Positions 25,292-37,982 of a stretch of DNA of 64,000 bases are shown piece after piece. Position 1 is the first letter of the stretch, and each line of letters starts with the position of its first letter. This stretch comes from Isoetes taiwanensis (lineage: Eukaryota > Streptophyta > Lycopodiopsida > Isoetales > Isoetaceae), in the NCBI GenBank assembly GCA_021234155.1, contig JAJEKV010000014.1, positions 7,831,563-7,895,562 on the forward strand, written 5' to 3'. Below the pieces are notes generated by a model that saw only the letters and a list, made by a program, of their open reading frames with translations, made no database searches and was not told where the DNA came from. A program made the translations under genes and the position numbers.

Positions 25292-26490
25292 GAGGAGATA
25301 CTTGATCCCATCTGAAAGTCTTGTAATTTTAGAGAAAAGTGGAGGCTCATTTTTTGGCAATACTAGAAACACAGGGAAAACAAAAAGGTGATGCAGGTAC
25401 GTATAATAATGTTGTATAGATATTGATATATGAAGCTGGAGGAGGAGGCATTCTTTAAAGCTACAAATGGAATAAATAGCACAAATTTGTTATAACGGTT
25501 ATTACTACTCAGTACCCCTTGTTTATTCATGTTTCTCACTAACGACATAGGCCTATCCAAATGCATCAGCAAATAATGTAACGTACAAGATAAGATGGTT
25601 GTCAGACTGTCCTGCCTGACAGACGAGCAACAACACCGTCAGGTAGTAATTTAGAATTTTGGAACATGATTTTCAAAATTACTGGGAATGTGCATCCAGC
25701 ATCCCATCCAATCTAACTCTGATCAACGGTACCAACTTAGATAGATCCAGCCAAGAATGCAAAAATACCTAGAAAAATGTTTAGACATGTCGGAACTCCC
25801 AATAATTCCTTTACAACGTGGAAGGTTTCAAGATAAGACTATCATAAGCGTTAAACTTGTAAATTAATTTCCCTTTCTTGTAGCCTCCGAAATTATAATT
25901 TCTTTCAAAGTTTGCATAAACTTTCCACAATTTATTTCGTATTGGGGAAAGGCAGGGATCAAAATTCAAAATAATTTTTAGTTATATACTACAAGCCTAC
26001 TTACATATTTTGGTTTTCAATGCAAACCATCTTTAAGTTTTCAACCTTTTTTATGGCGTGTACTAGACCATGTCCCAAATTATATCACTCTAATTGATGT
26101 CCTTACGTAAAAAGTAATCAAATCAAGCAACATAATGTTGGGTTCACATGAACTGCTTTAGTGGGATGTTTGAATCCTTCTTTGAACTTGGGCTGAGCTA
26201 AAAAAATTTAGCCCCGTTATGAAAGTTCAACTATCACAAGATGCTACTCACATGGCTGATTAAGCTAGAGGTACTTGGGTCAGCACGGAATAAGCGACCT
26301 CATATGAACGACCCATAAGATATGCATCTAAAGTATTCAAGCACATTTAGTTTCTCAGAGATTGTTTAGTAAGAATCTGGAAGGCAGATTGGGACAGCCT
26401 GAGGCATTACCTTGACACTTGTTTCCTCAGCAATCTTTGGGGCCGTAGGGCCCTAAAGTAGGTCAAAACGACATATTACAAGGAACACAT
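25292..26490. other. 3' flank of the GALT1-like gene, no further gene
   Basis: This contains the presumed 3' untranslated region and AT-rich intergenic DNA. No ORF with recognisable content. Confidence 0.4.
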
Positions 26491-26499
26491 AAACCCCAC

Positions 26500-27070
26500 G
26501 CTGGACCGTGGTTCACAACGCTACATGTGCTCACATCTGCCCATGAAAAAATGCAGGCTCATCGCCTCCATTCGTATAGGTGCCCACCATCTCCGAATTG
26601 AAACAGGCAGGTGGATTGGGGAGCCGTGCCAGGCTCGACTTTGTCAGTGCTGCCATAAGGGAATCATTGAGGATGAATGCTATACTTTTCAGAGCTGCCC
26701 GTCATATAATCAGATCCGGGCATGCTACGCTTTCTTGGTTAGGCCCGACCAGCCGCTACACATGATACTGAGCATGGCATTGGTGCGCTCACTAGGATCA
26801 TGCATTCGGAGGTAATGGATCGGAGGGCTCACATATGCCTTTGGGACAACTACTTGATGGGCAAAAAAATACTTCATGATATATGTATGTATATTTATGT
26901 GACAAATCGCCCGATATTATTGCTCCCATGGTTTTCCTCGAAAACTCTTGGGGCGGGGTTTTTAACCCGAGATTTATATGCATGATGCGCTCTTGTATTG
27001 GGTTCCATAGGTTGATTGACCTTCGTGGACGATAAAAATCATTCGATTCAATTCAATTTGATTTAAAATA
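26500..27070 (+). mobile_element. 5'-truncated LINE fragment, copy 1
   Basis: The sequence matches the 3' part of the element at 43,560-44,840: CACATCTGCCCATGAAAAAATG versus CCCATCTACCCATGAAAAAGTG, and GGAGGTAATGGATC in both. Both also share a tail from GTTTTCC-CGAAAA through GGGTCCCATAGG to a CGATAAAA(A)TCAT end. The plus-strand peptide (LRIETGRWIGEP, IEDECYTFQSCPSYNQIR) resembles the C-terminal zinc-knuckle-like region after a LINE reverse transcriptase. Only the last ~0.57 kb remains, the usual outcome of incomplete reverse transcription. Confidence 0.65.
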
Positions 27071-27439
27071 GAATATTCAAGGAATATTTCTAAAAAAACC
27101 ATTTTCAAGATTTGGTTTTGAGATGCAAACCTTGTCCCATTATATGGTTTTAGGATGCAAACCAATAGCAAAACATTAGTCATCCCTGCAAACCAATCAA
27201 CCCAATTGTGTTGCAATTTTGCTCCTCGGGAAGGGTATTCTCGCAATGCTTGGAACTATGATTTAGGTAAAATATTGTCTAAAAATGGTATTTTTAGGTA
27301 GTTTAAAGCTTGTTTGATTTAGTAGTCTTGTTTATATTTTAGAGTATTTTCGATGACTTTTCTTGCTTTGATACAAAAAAAAAAAGAGGTGGGGCGAATT
27401 TTGAAAAGTGATGAAATCTGAACACGATGTTGTTTTGGC

Positions 27440-27950
27440 CACTAGAAAGAGCGACCACTCTGAGTGCTTGGGACCCTTTTCAAAAATTTTGGGCCGGGGC
27501 CTCTCATGAGACTTATGAGTATTTGACCATAGTTCACCAAGAAATATAGATAATTAGAGCAATCGATAGCATAAAGAAGTTTAAAATCAAATTTTAAGCT
27601 AGGAACACCTGTCATATCCCTAAGAATGTGTTTAGGAAACATAAATTTTAGTTAAGAAAAAGTGACCACTCCACAGAGTGCGCCAGAGCCCTTTTCAAAA
27701 ATTTTGAACGGGCCTCTCATGCACTGCATGAGTGTTTGACCACGGATCTACATCGAGACGAGTCTAAAACGAGAAACTAAGGACATATCTGAGCTTAATT
27801 CTCGAAATAGGCAAGATTCTATCTTCATACCAACTTTTTAGAGTCATCTAGGACCTAAGCGGTGGCAACCACTCACAGAGTGCGCACGGAGCCCTTTCAA
27901 AATTTTGAACTCAAGCCTGGCGCACTATGTGAGGGGTCAAAACTTTGAAC
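27440..27950 (+). repeat. Three ~210-bp tandem repeat units
   Basis: Units start near 27,445, 27,657 and 27,860. Each has GACCACTC(cAcAGAGTG) then CCCTTTTCAAAAATTTTG(AAC/GGC) and a CCTCTCATG..ATGAGT stretch ending in TTTGACC or TCAAAAC. The spacing of 205-212 bp and high divergence suggest an old satellite or internal LTR repeat. No coding capacity. Confidence 0.6.
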
Positions 27951-28588
27951 CTTCATAACTTGAGCTAGACAGCTCCAAATCGCCTGAAATTTGTTGCAAT
28001 AGGACCATTAGATAGTCTAGAACCCATTTATAACCTCAAATCAATCTAAAATTTTACACTACACCTCAAAATGACCAACATTTCTCAAATCCTAAATTTT
28101 ATCTTCCAAACTAGGGTTTGTTTAGAAATAGAAACAATACCCCATTAGAACCTCACAAGTCCGTCTCTCAGCTCAAACTTGATGCCTTACTCCTGGGTAG
28201 AAGTGCTCAAGAACATTGCTTTGTTATAGTCATCTAGACCCTCGACATAGCAACACAAGCTCAAATATTGGTACATCATACGAGACCCTTTGTTGACATT
28301 CTCTTTTCCCATAACGCAAATGGTGGAGGATCTACCTACTCCTCCTGGAGAATATGGAAAGCTAGAAACTCTTTCATCTTTAATCATGAGATTATCATGC
28401 CTTGTCTTTGTTATCCGGCCCAGACTAAATATGATATCTCCGGATTAGAATAGGCTTCTCATCCTAATTTTTTTATTTGTTTTCGGGAAATGTTCTAATC
28501 GGGATGAAAAAACTCAAATGGATAGAATCAACCTATTTGTCAATGCCATGTGGCTCGACCAATTTGGAGCTATACCCTTCATCAATCA
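27951..28588. other. Non-coding stretch
   Basis: No gene or repeat structure identified between the tandem repeat and the next LTR. Confidence 0.4.
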
Positions 28589-29823
28589 TGGGTCTACCCC
28601 AGGCTTCGGACTCAAGGAGATTGTGGCCCGGCTTGGGTCTCGAGTTCATTGCGGGCCAATTCATGTGGCAATGGTTGGGCATAAGAGTATGGCATAGGAG
28701 TTGTCCACTCCATCCGCCCCTCCACGGTACACTGCGGTAAAGAAATTTGAAAAGTGTTGGGACACATTGCTTGTAGGATGCATAGCGAAGGGCTATTCAC
28801 AGAGTCTCATCCTCCCGATTCAGATGGGGCGGTGGGATCACTCCCTCGAGAGATCTACATCTTTGACTCAAGGTGACTAGAGGGCCTTTGCCCGTGTTGA
28901 ACCAGCGGGAAGTGTACACCACTTCCGCGGTGTCGAGCCCATGCCTTACCGCACTTTCGGTGGTAAGCCATTGAACCTAGTCACAATGATCCCCGTGGGC
29001 TTTACACACACGGGGGGATCGTTCAAGAGTCGAGAACATGAACCTCCTTCTTAGCGGTCGGCCCCTTCACACAACCAGGTGTGGCTTTGTACCGAGGCGA
29101 ATCTACGAGTGTGCTAGAGGCTACTCTAGGGCATCAACTACAAGCTTTGGGGCCTCTACCCCCTTCCCAATACAAAGGAGTTCGAGGGAGATACATCATC
29201 CAAATACATCCGCGGAAGAACTAAAGAACTAGATCTAATCATAGAGTTAGGTTCTTTGGTTAGTGTCGAATCTAAGATCTAGATAGCTACTATGGGCAAT
29301 TTAATAGTCTAAACCCTCTTGATTCTATGACTAGAAGGCGGTTTAAGCTATTAAATTGACCAAATCTGATCCTTGAGTGGCTCCTCGACTGAGTTCAACC
29401 ATCCATGGTGGCGAATCGGAGGGCTGATGGTGCAATTAAGCAGGCGTGCGGGGGCGGTTTTGGCTCTGGGGCAGCCAAAGCGAGCTCTAAAAACCCTAAG
29501 GGCGAAAAACTAGCAAGCTAGGGTTTTCCTACCCTAAATAGACATGGGGTTTAGGCTAGGGTTTCCAATTACCCAATTTGGCATGTGGGATAATTGGAAG
29601 GCCCCACTTGCCTTTAATGGCTAGGTGGCAAAATATGCCAACATGGAAGGTGTGCCCTCATTAATGTGCACATGTGCACATTAATAATATATGAACACTC
29701 TAGCAAGTTGCCCCTAGGGCTACTTACCTGGCTATCGTTGGCGTTACCGTCGGTCGGTGGCGTGTGCGGCGTGGCGATGGCGATGCGATATCGTCGGGGG
29801 TATCGTCTTTTCTTTGGGCGTCA
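28589..29823 (-). repeat. 3' LTR
   Basis: Direct copy of 40,055-41,321, about 1.24 kb. Read on the minus strand, the LTR begins TGACGCCCAAAG at 29,823 immediately after a purine tract. It ends near 28,589, the boundary there being uncertain by some tens of bases. The two LTRs differ mostly by one- to three-base indels. Confidence 0.8.
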
Positions 29824-29836
29824 TTCTCCCCACCTT
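29824..29836 (-). other. Polypurine tract
   Basis: The minus strand reads AAGGTGGGGAGAA directly before the LTR start TGACG. This is the expected primer for second-strand DNA synthesis in LTR retroelements, and it fixes both the LTR boundary and the element orientation. Confidence 0.7.
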
Positions 29837-31130
29837 GAAATGATCTTTGTCCCGCGACATCATTGGATCTCCACCTTGGGATCTTCCTAATCGCAATGCA
29901 ATCAGCGTGATGCATACAATATAATAGTTATACATTTACCGGGATTACCTAAGGTAATATTTTTTAAAACATTATCCGTCATCATACTATGGAATACTTA
30001 ACAATTCACAACATCATTAAACAAGGTATTCACTATCTTAAGTTAGACAAAATTTCAACATTTCATATCTATAATTATTGTCAGGGTACTCTTCATTCCT
30101 TGCAACACATTCCAACAAAACTTGTGTTGCAAGTCTTAAATAACTTCGACCTCCTTGCCCTCGGGGCTCTCTCGGCTGCGGTGGTCGACACTACGTTAAT
30201 GCCGTTTTAATTATTTAATAAATTTTGGTTATATGGTGACCAACCCACCTATCTACATGAATGCATGGCTAATCTCCGTGGGAAGAGGATGAATCTTCCA
30301 TAATGGCCGTGGAGGCGGCGCCCTATATGCCTATATGCCGCTCATGCCTACACCTCTAGTTGCCCGGCGTGGAGGATATCCTTCGGCGTGGGGGCGTGAA
30401 GGATGGATTCCTCCTATCAAAGCATATATGGGGCTAAAGGTGCTTTCCCTATCAATGCATTCCTTAATGACCTCCTTTCTCGGGGTCGTCTACTTAGGTG
30501 GAGCAGTAGACTTTCTAATCTACCTTCCACTCGCCCGTCGGAAGAAGCGGTCATGCCTACATTGACATTACACCGCCCTAGAGATCACCGTAGTGGTCTC
30601 ATCATCGGTAACAACGCATGCGACCCATACCAAGCATAGGTTGCATCGTGGAATTAATCTATACAAGAATTAACCTACACAAATCGACATGCACGGCGAT
30701 TTCCGGAGATGACCTTGCCGTCCCATTGCTCCATAAAGCGTGGAGTGCTTTGCTTTACTAAATCCTTCTTAAGTACCCCGTCGGCGTCTTCCAGCGGCAA
30801 GTGTTTCCCTTGACCAAGTATTGGAGGAACTCCGACCTCCTTGTCTTCTTGAAAGCTTTATCAAGAATCATTTACGGAACTATTTCAATTTTGCTCCTCC
30901 GTCATTTCCAACAGCGTTGGAGTGTCCAAGACCGTGCGGATTTGGGTATCTTCTTCAACAAACTCCGTGGAAGACCTTATGAATCTTTAGGTGTCTTTGG
31001 CAAATCCAACTTGTAGGATTGATTACCTACTCTCTTGATTATTACGAAGGGTCCAGCCCACCTTGGAGCAAGCTTCTTGCAATTGCCAATCTGAGCTTTG
31101 CACTGCTTCACCTTTATCTTGAGCCATACA
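29837..31130 (-). other. 3' part of internal region, possible degenerate chromodomain tail
   Basis: Between integrase and the polypurine tract no clear domain is seen. Around 30,780-30,900 the minus strand has a phrase like H-L-P-L-E-D-A-D-G-V-L-K-K, in the position of the chromodomain/W-E-D-A segment of chromovirus integrases. This is weak evidence. The rest (29,840-30,700) appears untranslated. Confidence 0.3.
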
Positions 31131-32240
31131 TCATCTCCAACTTTGAACTCTCATTTGTTCGATGCTTATCGGCGATGCTCTTCGGCGACTTCTTGCTTTG
31201 CTAGCGGATAACCTCGAACTTCTTCCACGGAGCTGCTGCATATCGGCCAACATCTGGCTGCTTGAAACTTCTACTTTTGACGGGGTTGTGCCAAGTAATG
31301 CGGAGTTAGGCAGCGATAGCCATAATTGATCATAAATGGCGACATTTGGGATGATTCTGCTTGGTGCTATTGTATGCAAACTCCACCAAGTGAATAAATT
31401 CTTCCACATACTTTGCTTATTCGGACATAGTTTCGTAGCATGTCTTCTAAGATCTGTTGGTCGCTCGTCGGCCATCCGTCGAGGATGATACGCCGCCCGT
31501 GCTCATGGATAGCAGTGCGAATCGCCAAAGAGGTCTTGCCAAAAGGCACTCATGAACCCGGATCACGTGGGAGATAATCTCCCTTGGCATGCCATGAAGC
31601 ACGAAGATCTCTTTGGTGAAGAGCTTTCTTTGTATCCATAGGCTGTATCGTGGTCTGCAAGGCACAAAATGTGCCATCTTCGACAACTTGTCGACCACTA
31701 CCATCAAGGCATCCTTGCCTCTCGCTCATTCTTAGGAGTCTGTGATGAAATCCATGCTGATTACCTCCCACTTAGCGTTTGGCACCGCTAATGGCTCTAA
31801 TGCCTTTGGAATTGAAGCTGCTCTTAGCCGTCTGGCGGCATAGGTGACATTCCTTGATGTAGCGAGCTATTTGCTTCTTCATTCACGGCCAATAATAGGC
31901 TGCTGCGCACTTTGAAATATGTTTTCATGAATCGCATGGCCAGCTATTTGGGCTGTTGTGCGTGTCATGGAGGATCAACTTCCTTACACGATGATTCAGT
32001 GCGCGCAACTTGTTCTTATGGTATAACGGGTTGCCTTCCTTCTTATAATGCTTGAAGGCCTCGGCTCTTTATCTGTTCTAGCCTCCTTAGAGAGGCTTGC
32101 CCATACTTCCACGAAATCCACATCCGTTGGCAAGGACTCTTCAATCTTCTTACCAAAGTCATTTGGAGGCGTCGAAATTGCATTGCAATGCACTCTAGTT
32201 GTCGAGGGGGATGCCTTGAAAGCGCATCTGCTACCACATT
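31131..32240 (-). pseudogene. Ty3/gypsy integrase, frame-broken
   Basis: Minus-strand pieces include MVADALSRHPPRQLE (32,237, the RNase H-integrase linker typical of gypsy pol), MVVVDKLSKMAHFVPCRPRY (31,707) in the catalytic core, HGMPREIISHV, and a downstream segment at 31,475-31,131. The expected D,D-35-E triad cannot be verified because frames shift. The enzyme would integrate element cDNA. Confidence 0.75.
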
Positions 32241-32500
32241 GAGCTTCCCGGCTTGTAGACTATATCAAAGTCATATTCTTGAGGAACTCCATCCATCTCC
32301 GTTGCCTCAGTTAAGGTGTGGTTGCGTGAATACATATTGGAGGCTCGATGGGTGGGTATCAATTGGAACTTCCTTCCCAAGAGATAGTGCCTCCATATTC
32401 TTAATGCCACGACAACGCCAAGCAATTCCTGATCGTGCGTTGGGTAGCGCGTCTCGGCGTCGTTCATCTTTACGGAATCATAGGCTACCACATGCGCTCT
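32231..32500 (-). pseudogene. Ty3/gypsy RNase H domain
   Basis: The minus-strand frame at 32,491-32,231 contains ETRYPTHDQELLGVVVALRI, then [10 protein letters not shown] and FDIVYKPGSS, the recognisable end of the gypsy RNase H domain. A single open frame of 86 codons covers it. Confidence 0.8.
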
Positions 32501-32680
32501 TCTTGCATAAACCTTTGCACCTGTAGCTATCTTACTGCATCTGTTGCTACAAGCTTATCTTTCTCCGGGTCAGGCAAGGTCAAGGCGGGGGTTGTCGTCG
32601 AGCTTCTTTCAACAATTCAAACCCCTTTTGGGCTTTCTTGTGCCAATGCTCTACCCAATCTTTCACCTTCTACGCCCTCG

Positions 32681-33480
32681 TCAGTGCATTAGCGGGGCTG
32701 CTATCTTAGCAAAGTTCTTCCACGAACTTCTGTAGTAGTACCTGCTAGGCAGAAAACTTGACCTCGTGCACATTCTTGGCGCGACCCTTTGAATCAACTT
32801 TGCTTCAATCTTGGCGGGGTCCGTCGAGATGCCTTCTGCCGAGATCACATGACCAAGGTATTCCACCTTCTACGTTGCGAAGTGGCGCCGACAATTTGGC
32901 GTACCTGGCGGTGCCTCTTCAACTTCTCTAGCACCCTTCTTAAGTGTTGCCGCGTGCTCTTCAAAGGGATCTGCTATACACCAAAATGTCATCAAAGAAA
33001 ACAATCACAAAGGTGTCCGGGAACTCCACGAAGATATCGTTCATGAGCCTCATGAGCGTTTTGAGACATTTGATAAGCGAAAGGCATCCTTTGTGAACTC
33101 ATAATGCCCATACACAGCGTCACGAAGGCGGTCTTGTGGATATCTTCCTCCTTTATCGTATCGATGATAGCGACCTTAAGTCGATTTTGGAAGATCTTTG
33201 CTCCTTGAAGCTGATCCATCAAGTAAATCGATCTTGGGGCGCATACTTGTTCTTAATGGTGTGCTTATTTCAGCTGTCTATAGTCTATGCACATCCTCAA
33301 GGATCCATCCTTCTTCTTGACAAAAGAATGGGGCTCCAAGCGGCGAGACACTAGGTCTAATGAAACCTAGGTCGGCGGCTCCTAGCTTGCTTCTTCAGCT
33401 CAGGCAACTCTGCGTTGTCATTCTATATGGAGCCTTGCTTGTAGGCTTTGTTCGGTTCGAGTGCTATCTGCTTTTCGACT
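32681..33480 (-). pseudogene. Ty3/gypsy reverse transcriptase, frame-broken
   Basis: The minus strand shows LLDQLQGAKIF (33,215), IKEEDIHKTAF (33,160), MPFAYQMSQNA (33,080) and MEYLGHVISAEGIS (32,866). These are consecutive landmarks of Ty3/gypsy RT from palm to thumb, but in different frames. The catalytic F-x-D-D lies in the gap near 32,990, where the frame is lost. Confidence 0.8.
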
Positions 33481-34229
33481 CCCCTATAAGGAGGGGCTGC
33501 TTGATCTCATCACGGAAAGAGATCGTGGAACTCGTGATCAACTTAGCTATTTGCCCGGCAACTTCTTTGAGCATCTTGTCTTCTTTGCTTCCTTCAATTC
33601 CGGCTCACTAATCTCAAGCTTGAAGATGTATGCTACTTGCTCACTCTTGATGCACTTGAGCGGTAGTTTAGAAGACATGCCTTTGCATGATGGGAACAAC
33701 TTCTTTACTGTTATCTCAATGATCTTGCCGTCGGGTGTTGGGAAGGTCACCTTAAAAGCTTTCCACAATCAATAATGGCCCTGCTGGTCAAAGGTACTCC
33801 ATACCTATTATCAAGTCGTATTTTGCCGATGCCCATTACCCTCTGCCCCCATCGGATCTTAATCCCCGGCAAAGTCGATGTCAAAGTTGATTCTTTTTAC
33901 CTAAAATGCGCGCCTTCTTTGCTCCACTTGCTAAGACAAGCGGGCCTTGGCTTTGACTTTAATGGTTTCAACTTCAACATTTGAACCATTACGGGAGATG
34001 CAAAGTTATGGCTACTTCGAATCTATCGGGACTATAAATGACTTGGCCTTGGCCTTTCCCCTTTGTGGAAATTACTTTATCTTGGCTCTGCTTGCTCTGT
34101 ATCTATTGTGCGGCAAAGATATGACACTCACCACGAATGTAGTCAGCGGGCCTCCTCGCCCGTCGTCGTCGATCAAAGTGTCCCAATCTCCCAACTCTGC
34201 TAGTATTTGCACTCATGACATATGGGCGG

Positions 34230-35291
34230 TTCATTTTGTCCTATGGCTTTGGCTGGAAACACACGAAACAAAATTTGCTTTTCTATGCACTCTGTCTCTC
34301 TTCTCCTTGGGCATGGCTGAGAAAGGATCGCCTTTGCTTTGGAGTAGTTTGACCCTTCTGTTTGTCTTTGAAAGATACACTGCTTCTTCTCCTGCTTTGC
34401 TTCCCTTGATTGCCACTATATGGGGCTCTAGCTGAGTCTGGGGCTTGTCGTCGGGGCTGAAAGCACTTTCTTTGCCTTGCCTTTATCTTGGTATCTCTGC
34501 TGCCTCGCCGCTATTACGAGGTCTGTTCCTTGCAAACTTATTGCCTTGGACTCAAAGCCGATCTTTGTTCTCGGGGTTTATTGCCCTTACAAGCTTGCGG
34601 ATCTCCTCATTCGGACCTTCAATGTAGCTTTCCACTGCGTGCTTCTCACCTAACTTTGGCACATCTGACCTTAGCCTCATAAATTCCTCGTATATTTCTG
34701 TCTTGACTTGTTGCCTTCTTTGCAACTTTGTAGAAGCTCTTTGCATCATCTTGGACTTGTGCTCTCTTGGGGCGTAATGGCGGCTTGAAGGCTTTAGCAA
34801 ACTTCTTGAACACGCAAGCATCCTGCTTAAGCCATGAGCCTTGGCATAGCCCTTCCACCAAATGCGTCTTTGCTCCCTTGCCGGGTTATTTGTTGCCACC
34901 CTGCCTTTATCCTTATCCTTCATACCATAGGCATTGCGTATTCGCTCATCTCGTCAAGCCAAGCCTCGCCTCCATGCGACGCTGTTCTCTTTGAGAATTG
35001 CTTTCGAGCTTCTGGCCTTCAAACATTTCCCAATCACGAGTCTACTTTCTTACGGTAGTCGGAGGTTCTTGTGTCCCTTTGTCGTCCGTCCAGGGTGGTT
35101 CCTACGCCTTTAAATGCCTTTCGGACTTGGTTACGCCCTTCTTCTTCCTCGGAATCGGTGCGAATCGAGCTTAGTCGGAGGGTCGAGTGGGGACCTTCCT
35201 CTTTGCTCCTCTTCTTGTCTCTATCGTTCTCGAGCTGATGCTTGCGGCGATTGGCGTTACCCACCGAACTGCTCCTGCGTGCGGCTAGCAA
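34230..35291 (-). pseudogene. Retrotransposon gag (capsid domain)
   Basis: The minus-strand frame at 34,923-34,552 carries EIYEEFMRLRSDVPKLGEK, HAVESYIEGPNEEIRK and LVRAINPENKD. This is the end of the retrotrans_gag capsid domain common in plant gypsy elements. Upstream, 35,291-35,034 encodes a highly charged segment. Downstream (34,435-34,230) is a Lys/Arg-rich stretch where a zinc knuckle and protease would lie, but neither motif is clear. Confidence 0.75.
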
Positions 35292-35587
35292 GGCCTTTAT
35301 CGTTCGAGGTCCGTCCTCATTTGCGATATTTCTTCTTACGGGGTCATTTGTCCAAATTCTTCAAAGCGGGTTCCTTTAGGGTGGTGGCACAGGCGGGCTC
35401 TGTTCCTCTGTAAGTTCCAGCGGTTGTCGTTCTCTGCGCTCGGGCCTCTAGCTGCATACACAAGTGGTTCATATCTACATGGTTAGTTTTCCTTGCTTTC
35501 TTGCATTATTTATGTTTGTTGGCATGGTTGGGGACACAAAATATATCAACAAAACATTTATAGTGCAAAGAATATTATATTTATATT

Positions 35588-36970
35588 TTATATTACACTA
35601 ATACAAAAAAATTTGCAACTCTTGCTAATCATTCTGTTGTTGCGGTAAGATGGATTATCCTCGGGAACTTTTTCACTTGGGGCATTTCCCTTTGAATGGC
35701 CCAAGTTCCTAGAACATTGGCTGGAGATCCACCTTGTAATGCTCTTGCCAAATCTTCTATTCTGCGGTGGGAGGTATAAAGGCTGCATCGCGGCGATCTT
35801 GCTGCCCTTTTGTAAGGTATGAGAAGTCGAAGGCGTCGAGTGCTACCGCTCTCTTCACCGGGGATTGCATACTTCGGTGTTAAGGGGGGTACCGTGCGTG
35901 CATGCGGCGAATCACGAGAGTGCAATCGACAGCGATACTCCTTCCTCGCCTCACGGGGGTGAACTTGCGGTGGATAACGCTATTCTTCCATCCATCGGCG
36001 ATGGCGGGTAATAAGCGTAGTGACACATGTCGTTTGCGAGGCGGGTCCTCGACCTTTCGGTATCCGGCTACGTAATGCGCTTCCGAAATCATCAACCTCC
36101 ACCGTGGTGAGCTCCGTAGTCTTTGTACATTGTTCTTGAAACCCTCGAGGTCGAATTAGCTGTCCTATCCGGGGGGTCTTTGCGGGCCGAGCTTGCCCGT
36201 TAGGATGTTTGAGGTCGCATAAGCGGATCCCCATTGTTCTGAAGAGCAAGGAACTCTTCCTCCGTCGGTAGCTTGTTACGCCTTATGCGCCTCCATAATG
36301 CGCGATATTCTTTGTAGGCTTGGATGCCGGAGGTAAACTCTCCGTGTAAGTGTCGGCTTCCCCTTGCTTGGAGGGAAGTCGGACTCTCCTCGGGCGATGA
36401 AGTCGTCCAAAGTACGTTAACCGGAGTTGGTGCAGCAACTCTTGGTCAGTACTCCCTTTCCCTGCACTCAGGAGGTTTTGAATGTCGCTTAGGGGCGAGA
36501 AACTCCTCACCGCCGACTATAATGGGAGCTAGGCTTGTGATGCCTAACCAGGGGTGGTGGCGACTCACGAGAGTCTGTCGGCTTCTTTCAGTCTTGCCAC
36601 TCTGCTTTCTTGCTTGTCGCCGCTCCTCCATTTGGGTCGAGCTCGACATAGTCTTCCTCTTCTTGATTCTGTTCTTCGAGGTCTTCTTCCTTCCCTTCTG
36701 CTCCTTGTTCATCTTGTGTGAGGGAGCCGTTGTTCGCCACTATGGCTAATGGGTCCCGTCCATGGGGGAATGGAGGTTTCCCCACGGTGTTCTCGACACG
36801 GTGGGTAAGAAAGATTGCCGAGGCGGTGTTGAAAGAAGTACTTGGTCTGTTGTGATTAGGACCATTGGCTCGGGTGTGCGGTGCGCTTTGTTTGTGAGGT
36901 ATTTGGCGATGTTAGGGACATCGTCTAATCTTTGCCTGCTTGAGGGGCTGTCTAGGAACAAAATATCCTA
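35588..36970 (-). other. Extra ORF block upstream of gag (unrecognised)
   Basis: Several minus-strand frames follow one another here. They include 36,785-36,588 (very acidic, KEEDLEEQNQEEEDYVELD), 36,510-36,283, 36,249-35,980, 36,095-35,880 and 35,925-35,588. Together they suggest one protein of about 400 residues interrupted by single-base slips. I recognise no domain. It sits between the ARTKQ ORF and gag, inside the retroelement. Ogre-type gypsy elements are known to carry an extra ORF upstream of gag; homology to that ORF cannot be judged here. Confidence 0.4.
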
Positions 36971-37472
36971 CACAAGGGGAGTTGCACTAATTTGGTTCTA
37001 CCCTAGCTTGGAACTTCAGTCAAGACTCTACTATAAAATTTGGGAATTCGGCGTGCAAGGTTGCTTGGGCGTCTACCTCCTTCACGAAGATCTGGAAGAT
37101 TTGGTCGGCGTCGGCCTCGGCGACATGGCTTGTATTTGTACCATCTGGAAATCAGAAGTTGCCATTGATTAATTGCGAAGAGGGTAACAAGCGGTTGCAA
37201 AGCGCCTCGGGGAGTTGGGAAATCGGCTAGAAGGGCGGGAGGCAGATTTGTAGGGTGCTATCCCGAGAAATGGCGGGTCTATTTATAGAAAAGGGGAAAC
37301 CCTAATTTTTGGATGACTTGAAAATTTCCTAGGATTGGGTAATTCTAACTTATCGAGGTCAAAATAGGAGTTTGAGGACTATATGAGATGCTTGAACAAG
37401 GCTAGGTTACCTAAAAGATGCTATCGATAGGTTGAAGGTGACTTTGACAAGTCTGGTGAAGAAATGGTAAGA

Positions 37473-37544
37473 GGTCTCACGACTTGCGCCTCGCTTCAAA
37501 ACTAACTTTTTTTGTTTTGCGACCGGTAGACATTGTTGTGAGAC
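37473..37544. repeat. Hairpin-ended repeat, copy A
   Basis: Starts GGTCTCACGACTTGCGCC, passes TCGCTTCAAAAC, a T-rich middle and TTTTGCGACCGGTAG, and ends TTGTGAGAC. The ends GGTCTCAC and GTGAGAC(C) are complementary. Confidence 0.85.
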
Positions 37545-37673
37545 ATCGATCTCATTCGATCAAAGGTGTCAATTTGGGTAAACTAATGGTGTAAGGATGA
37601 TGGGCTCATCAAATTAGGCAGAATCGACCCCTTATTTGGTCAATTTGGAGCTGTTTTTGGTCAAGTTTGGCGA

Positions 37674-37741
37674 GGTCTCACGACTTGCGCCTCGCTTCAA
37701 TACTAACTTTTTTTTTTTGCGACCCGGTAGCGGTGTGAGAC
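37674..37741. repeat. Hairpin-ended repeat, copy B
   Basis: Same structure as copy A, 201 bases further on: GGTCTCACGACTTGCGCC start, a T11-T12 run, GCGACCCGGTAGCGGTGTGAGA end. Confidence 0.85.
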
Positions 37742-37982
37742 ATCATGTCTCTCGGCTTGCAAATGTCTATTCCTTTGGAATAAAAGCTAAAACTTATTAA
37801 TTTGCTCTAATTAACCAAGTTTATGTCATCAAGATACACAAAATTGCTCTATATTACAAAATTTTTAATTATTTACAAAAAAGTTTCTAAGGCGTTCTCC
37901 TTAATGCGGGTCATAAGACTCATGTCTTGTCGCATTAAGGTTACCCGCTGGCGTGGATAGTGCGGGCTGTTGAATCTTCAAA

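Noticed and set aside
33947-34435. 162-codon plus-strand open frame
   Set aside because: It lies antisense to the gag-protease region of the minus-strand gypsy element and has no recognisable domain.
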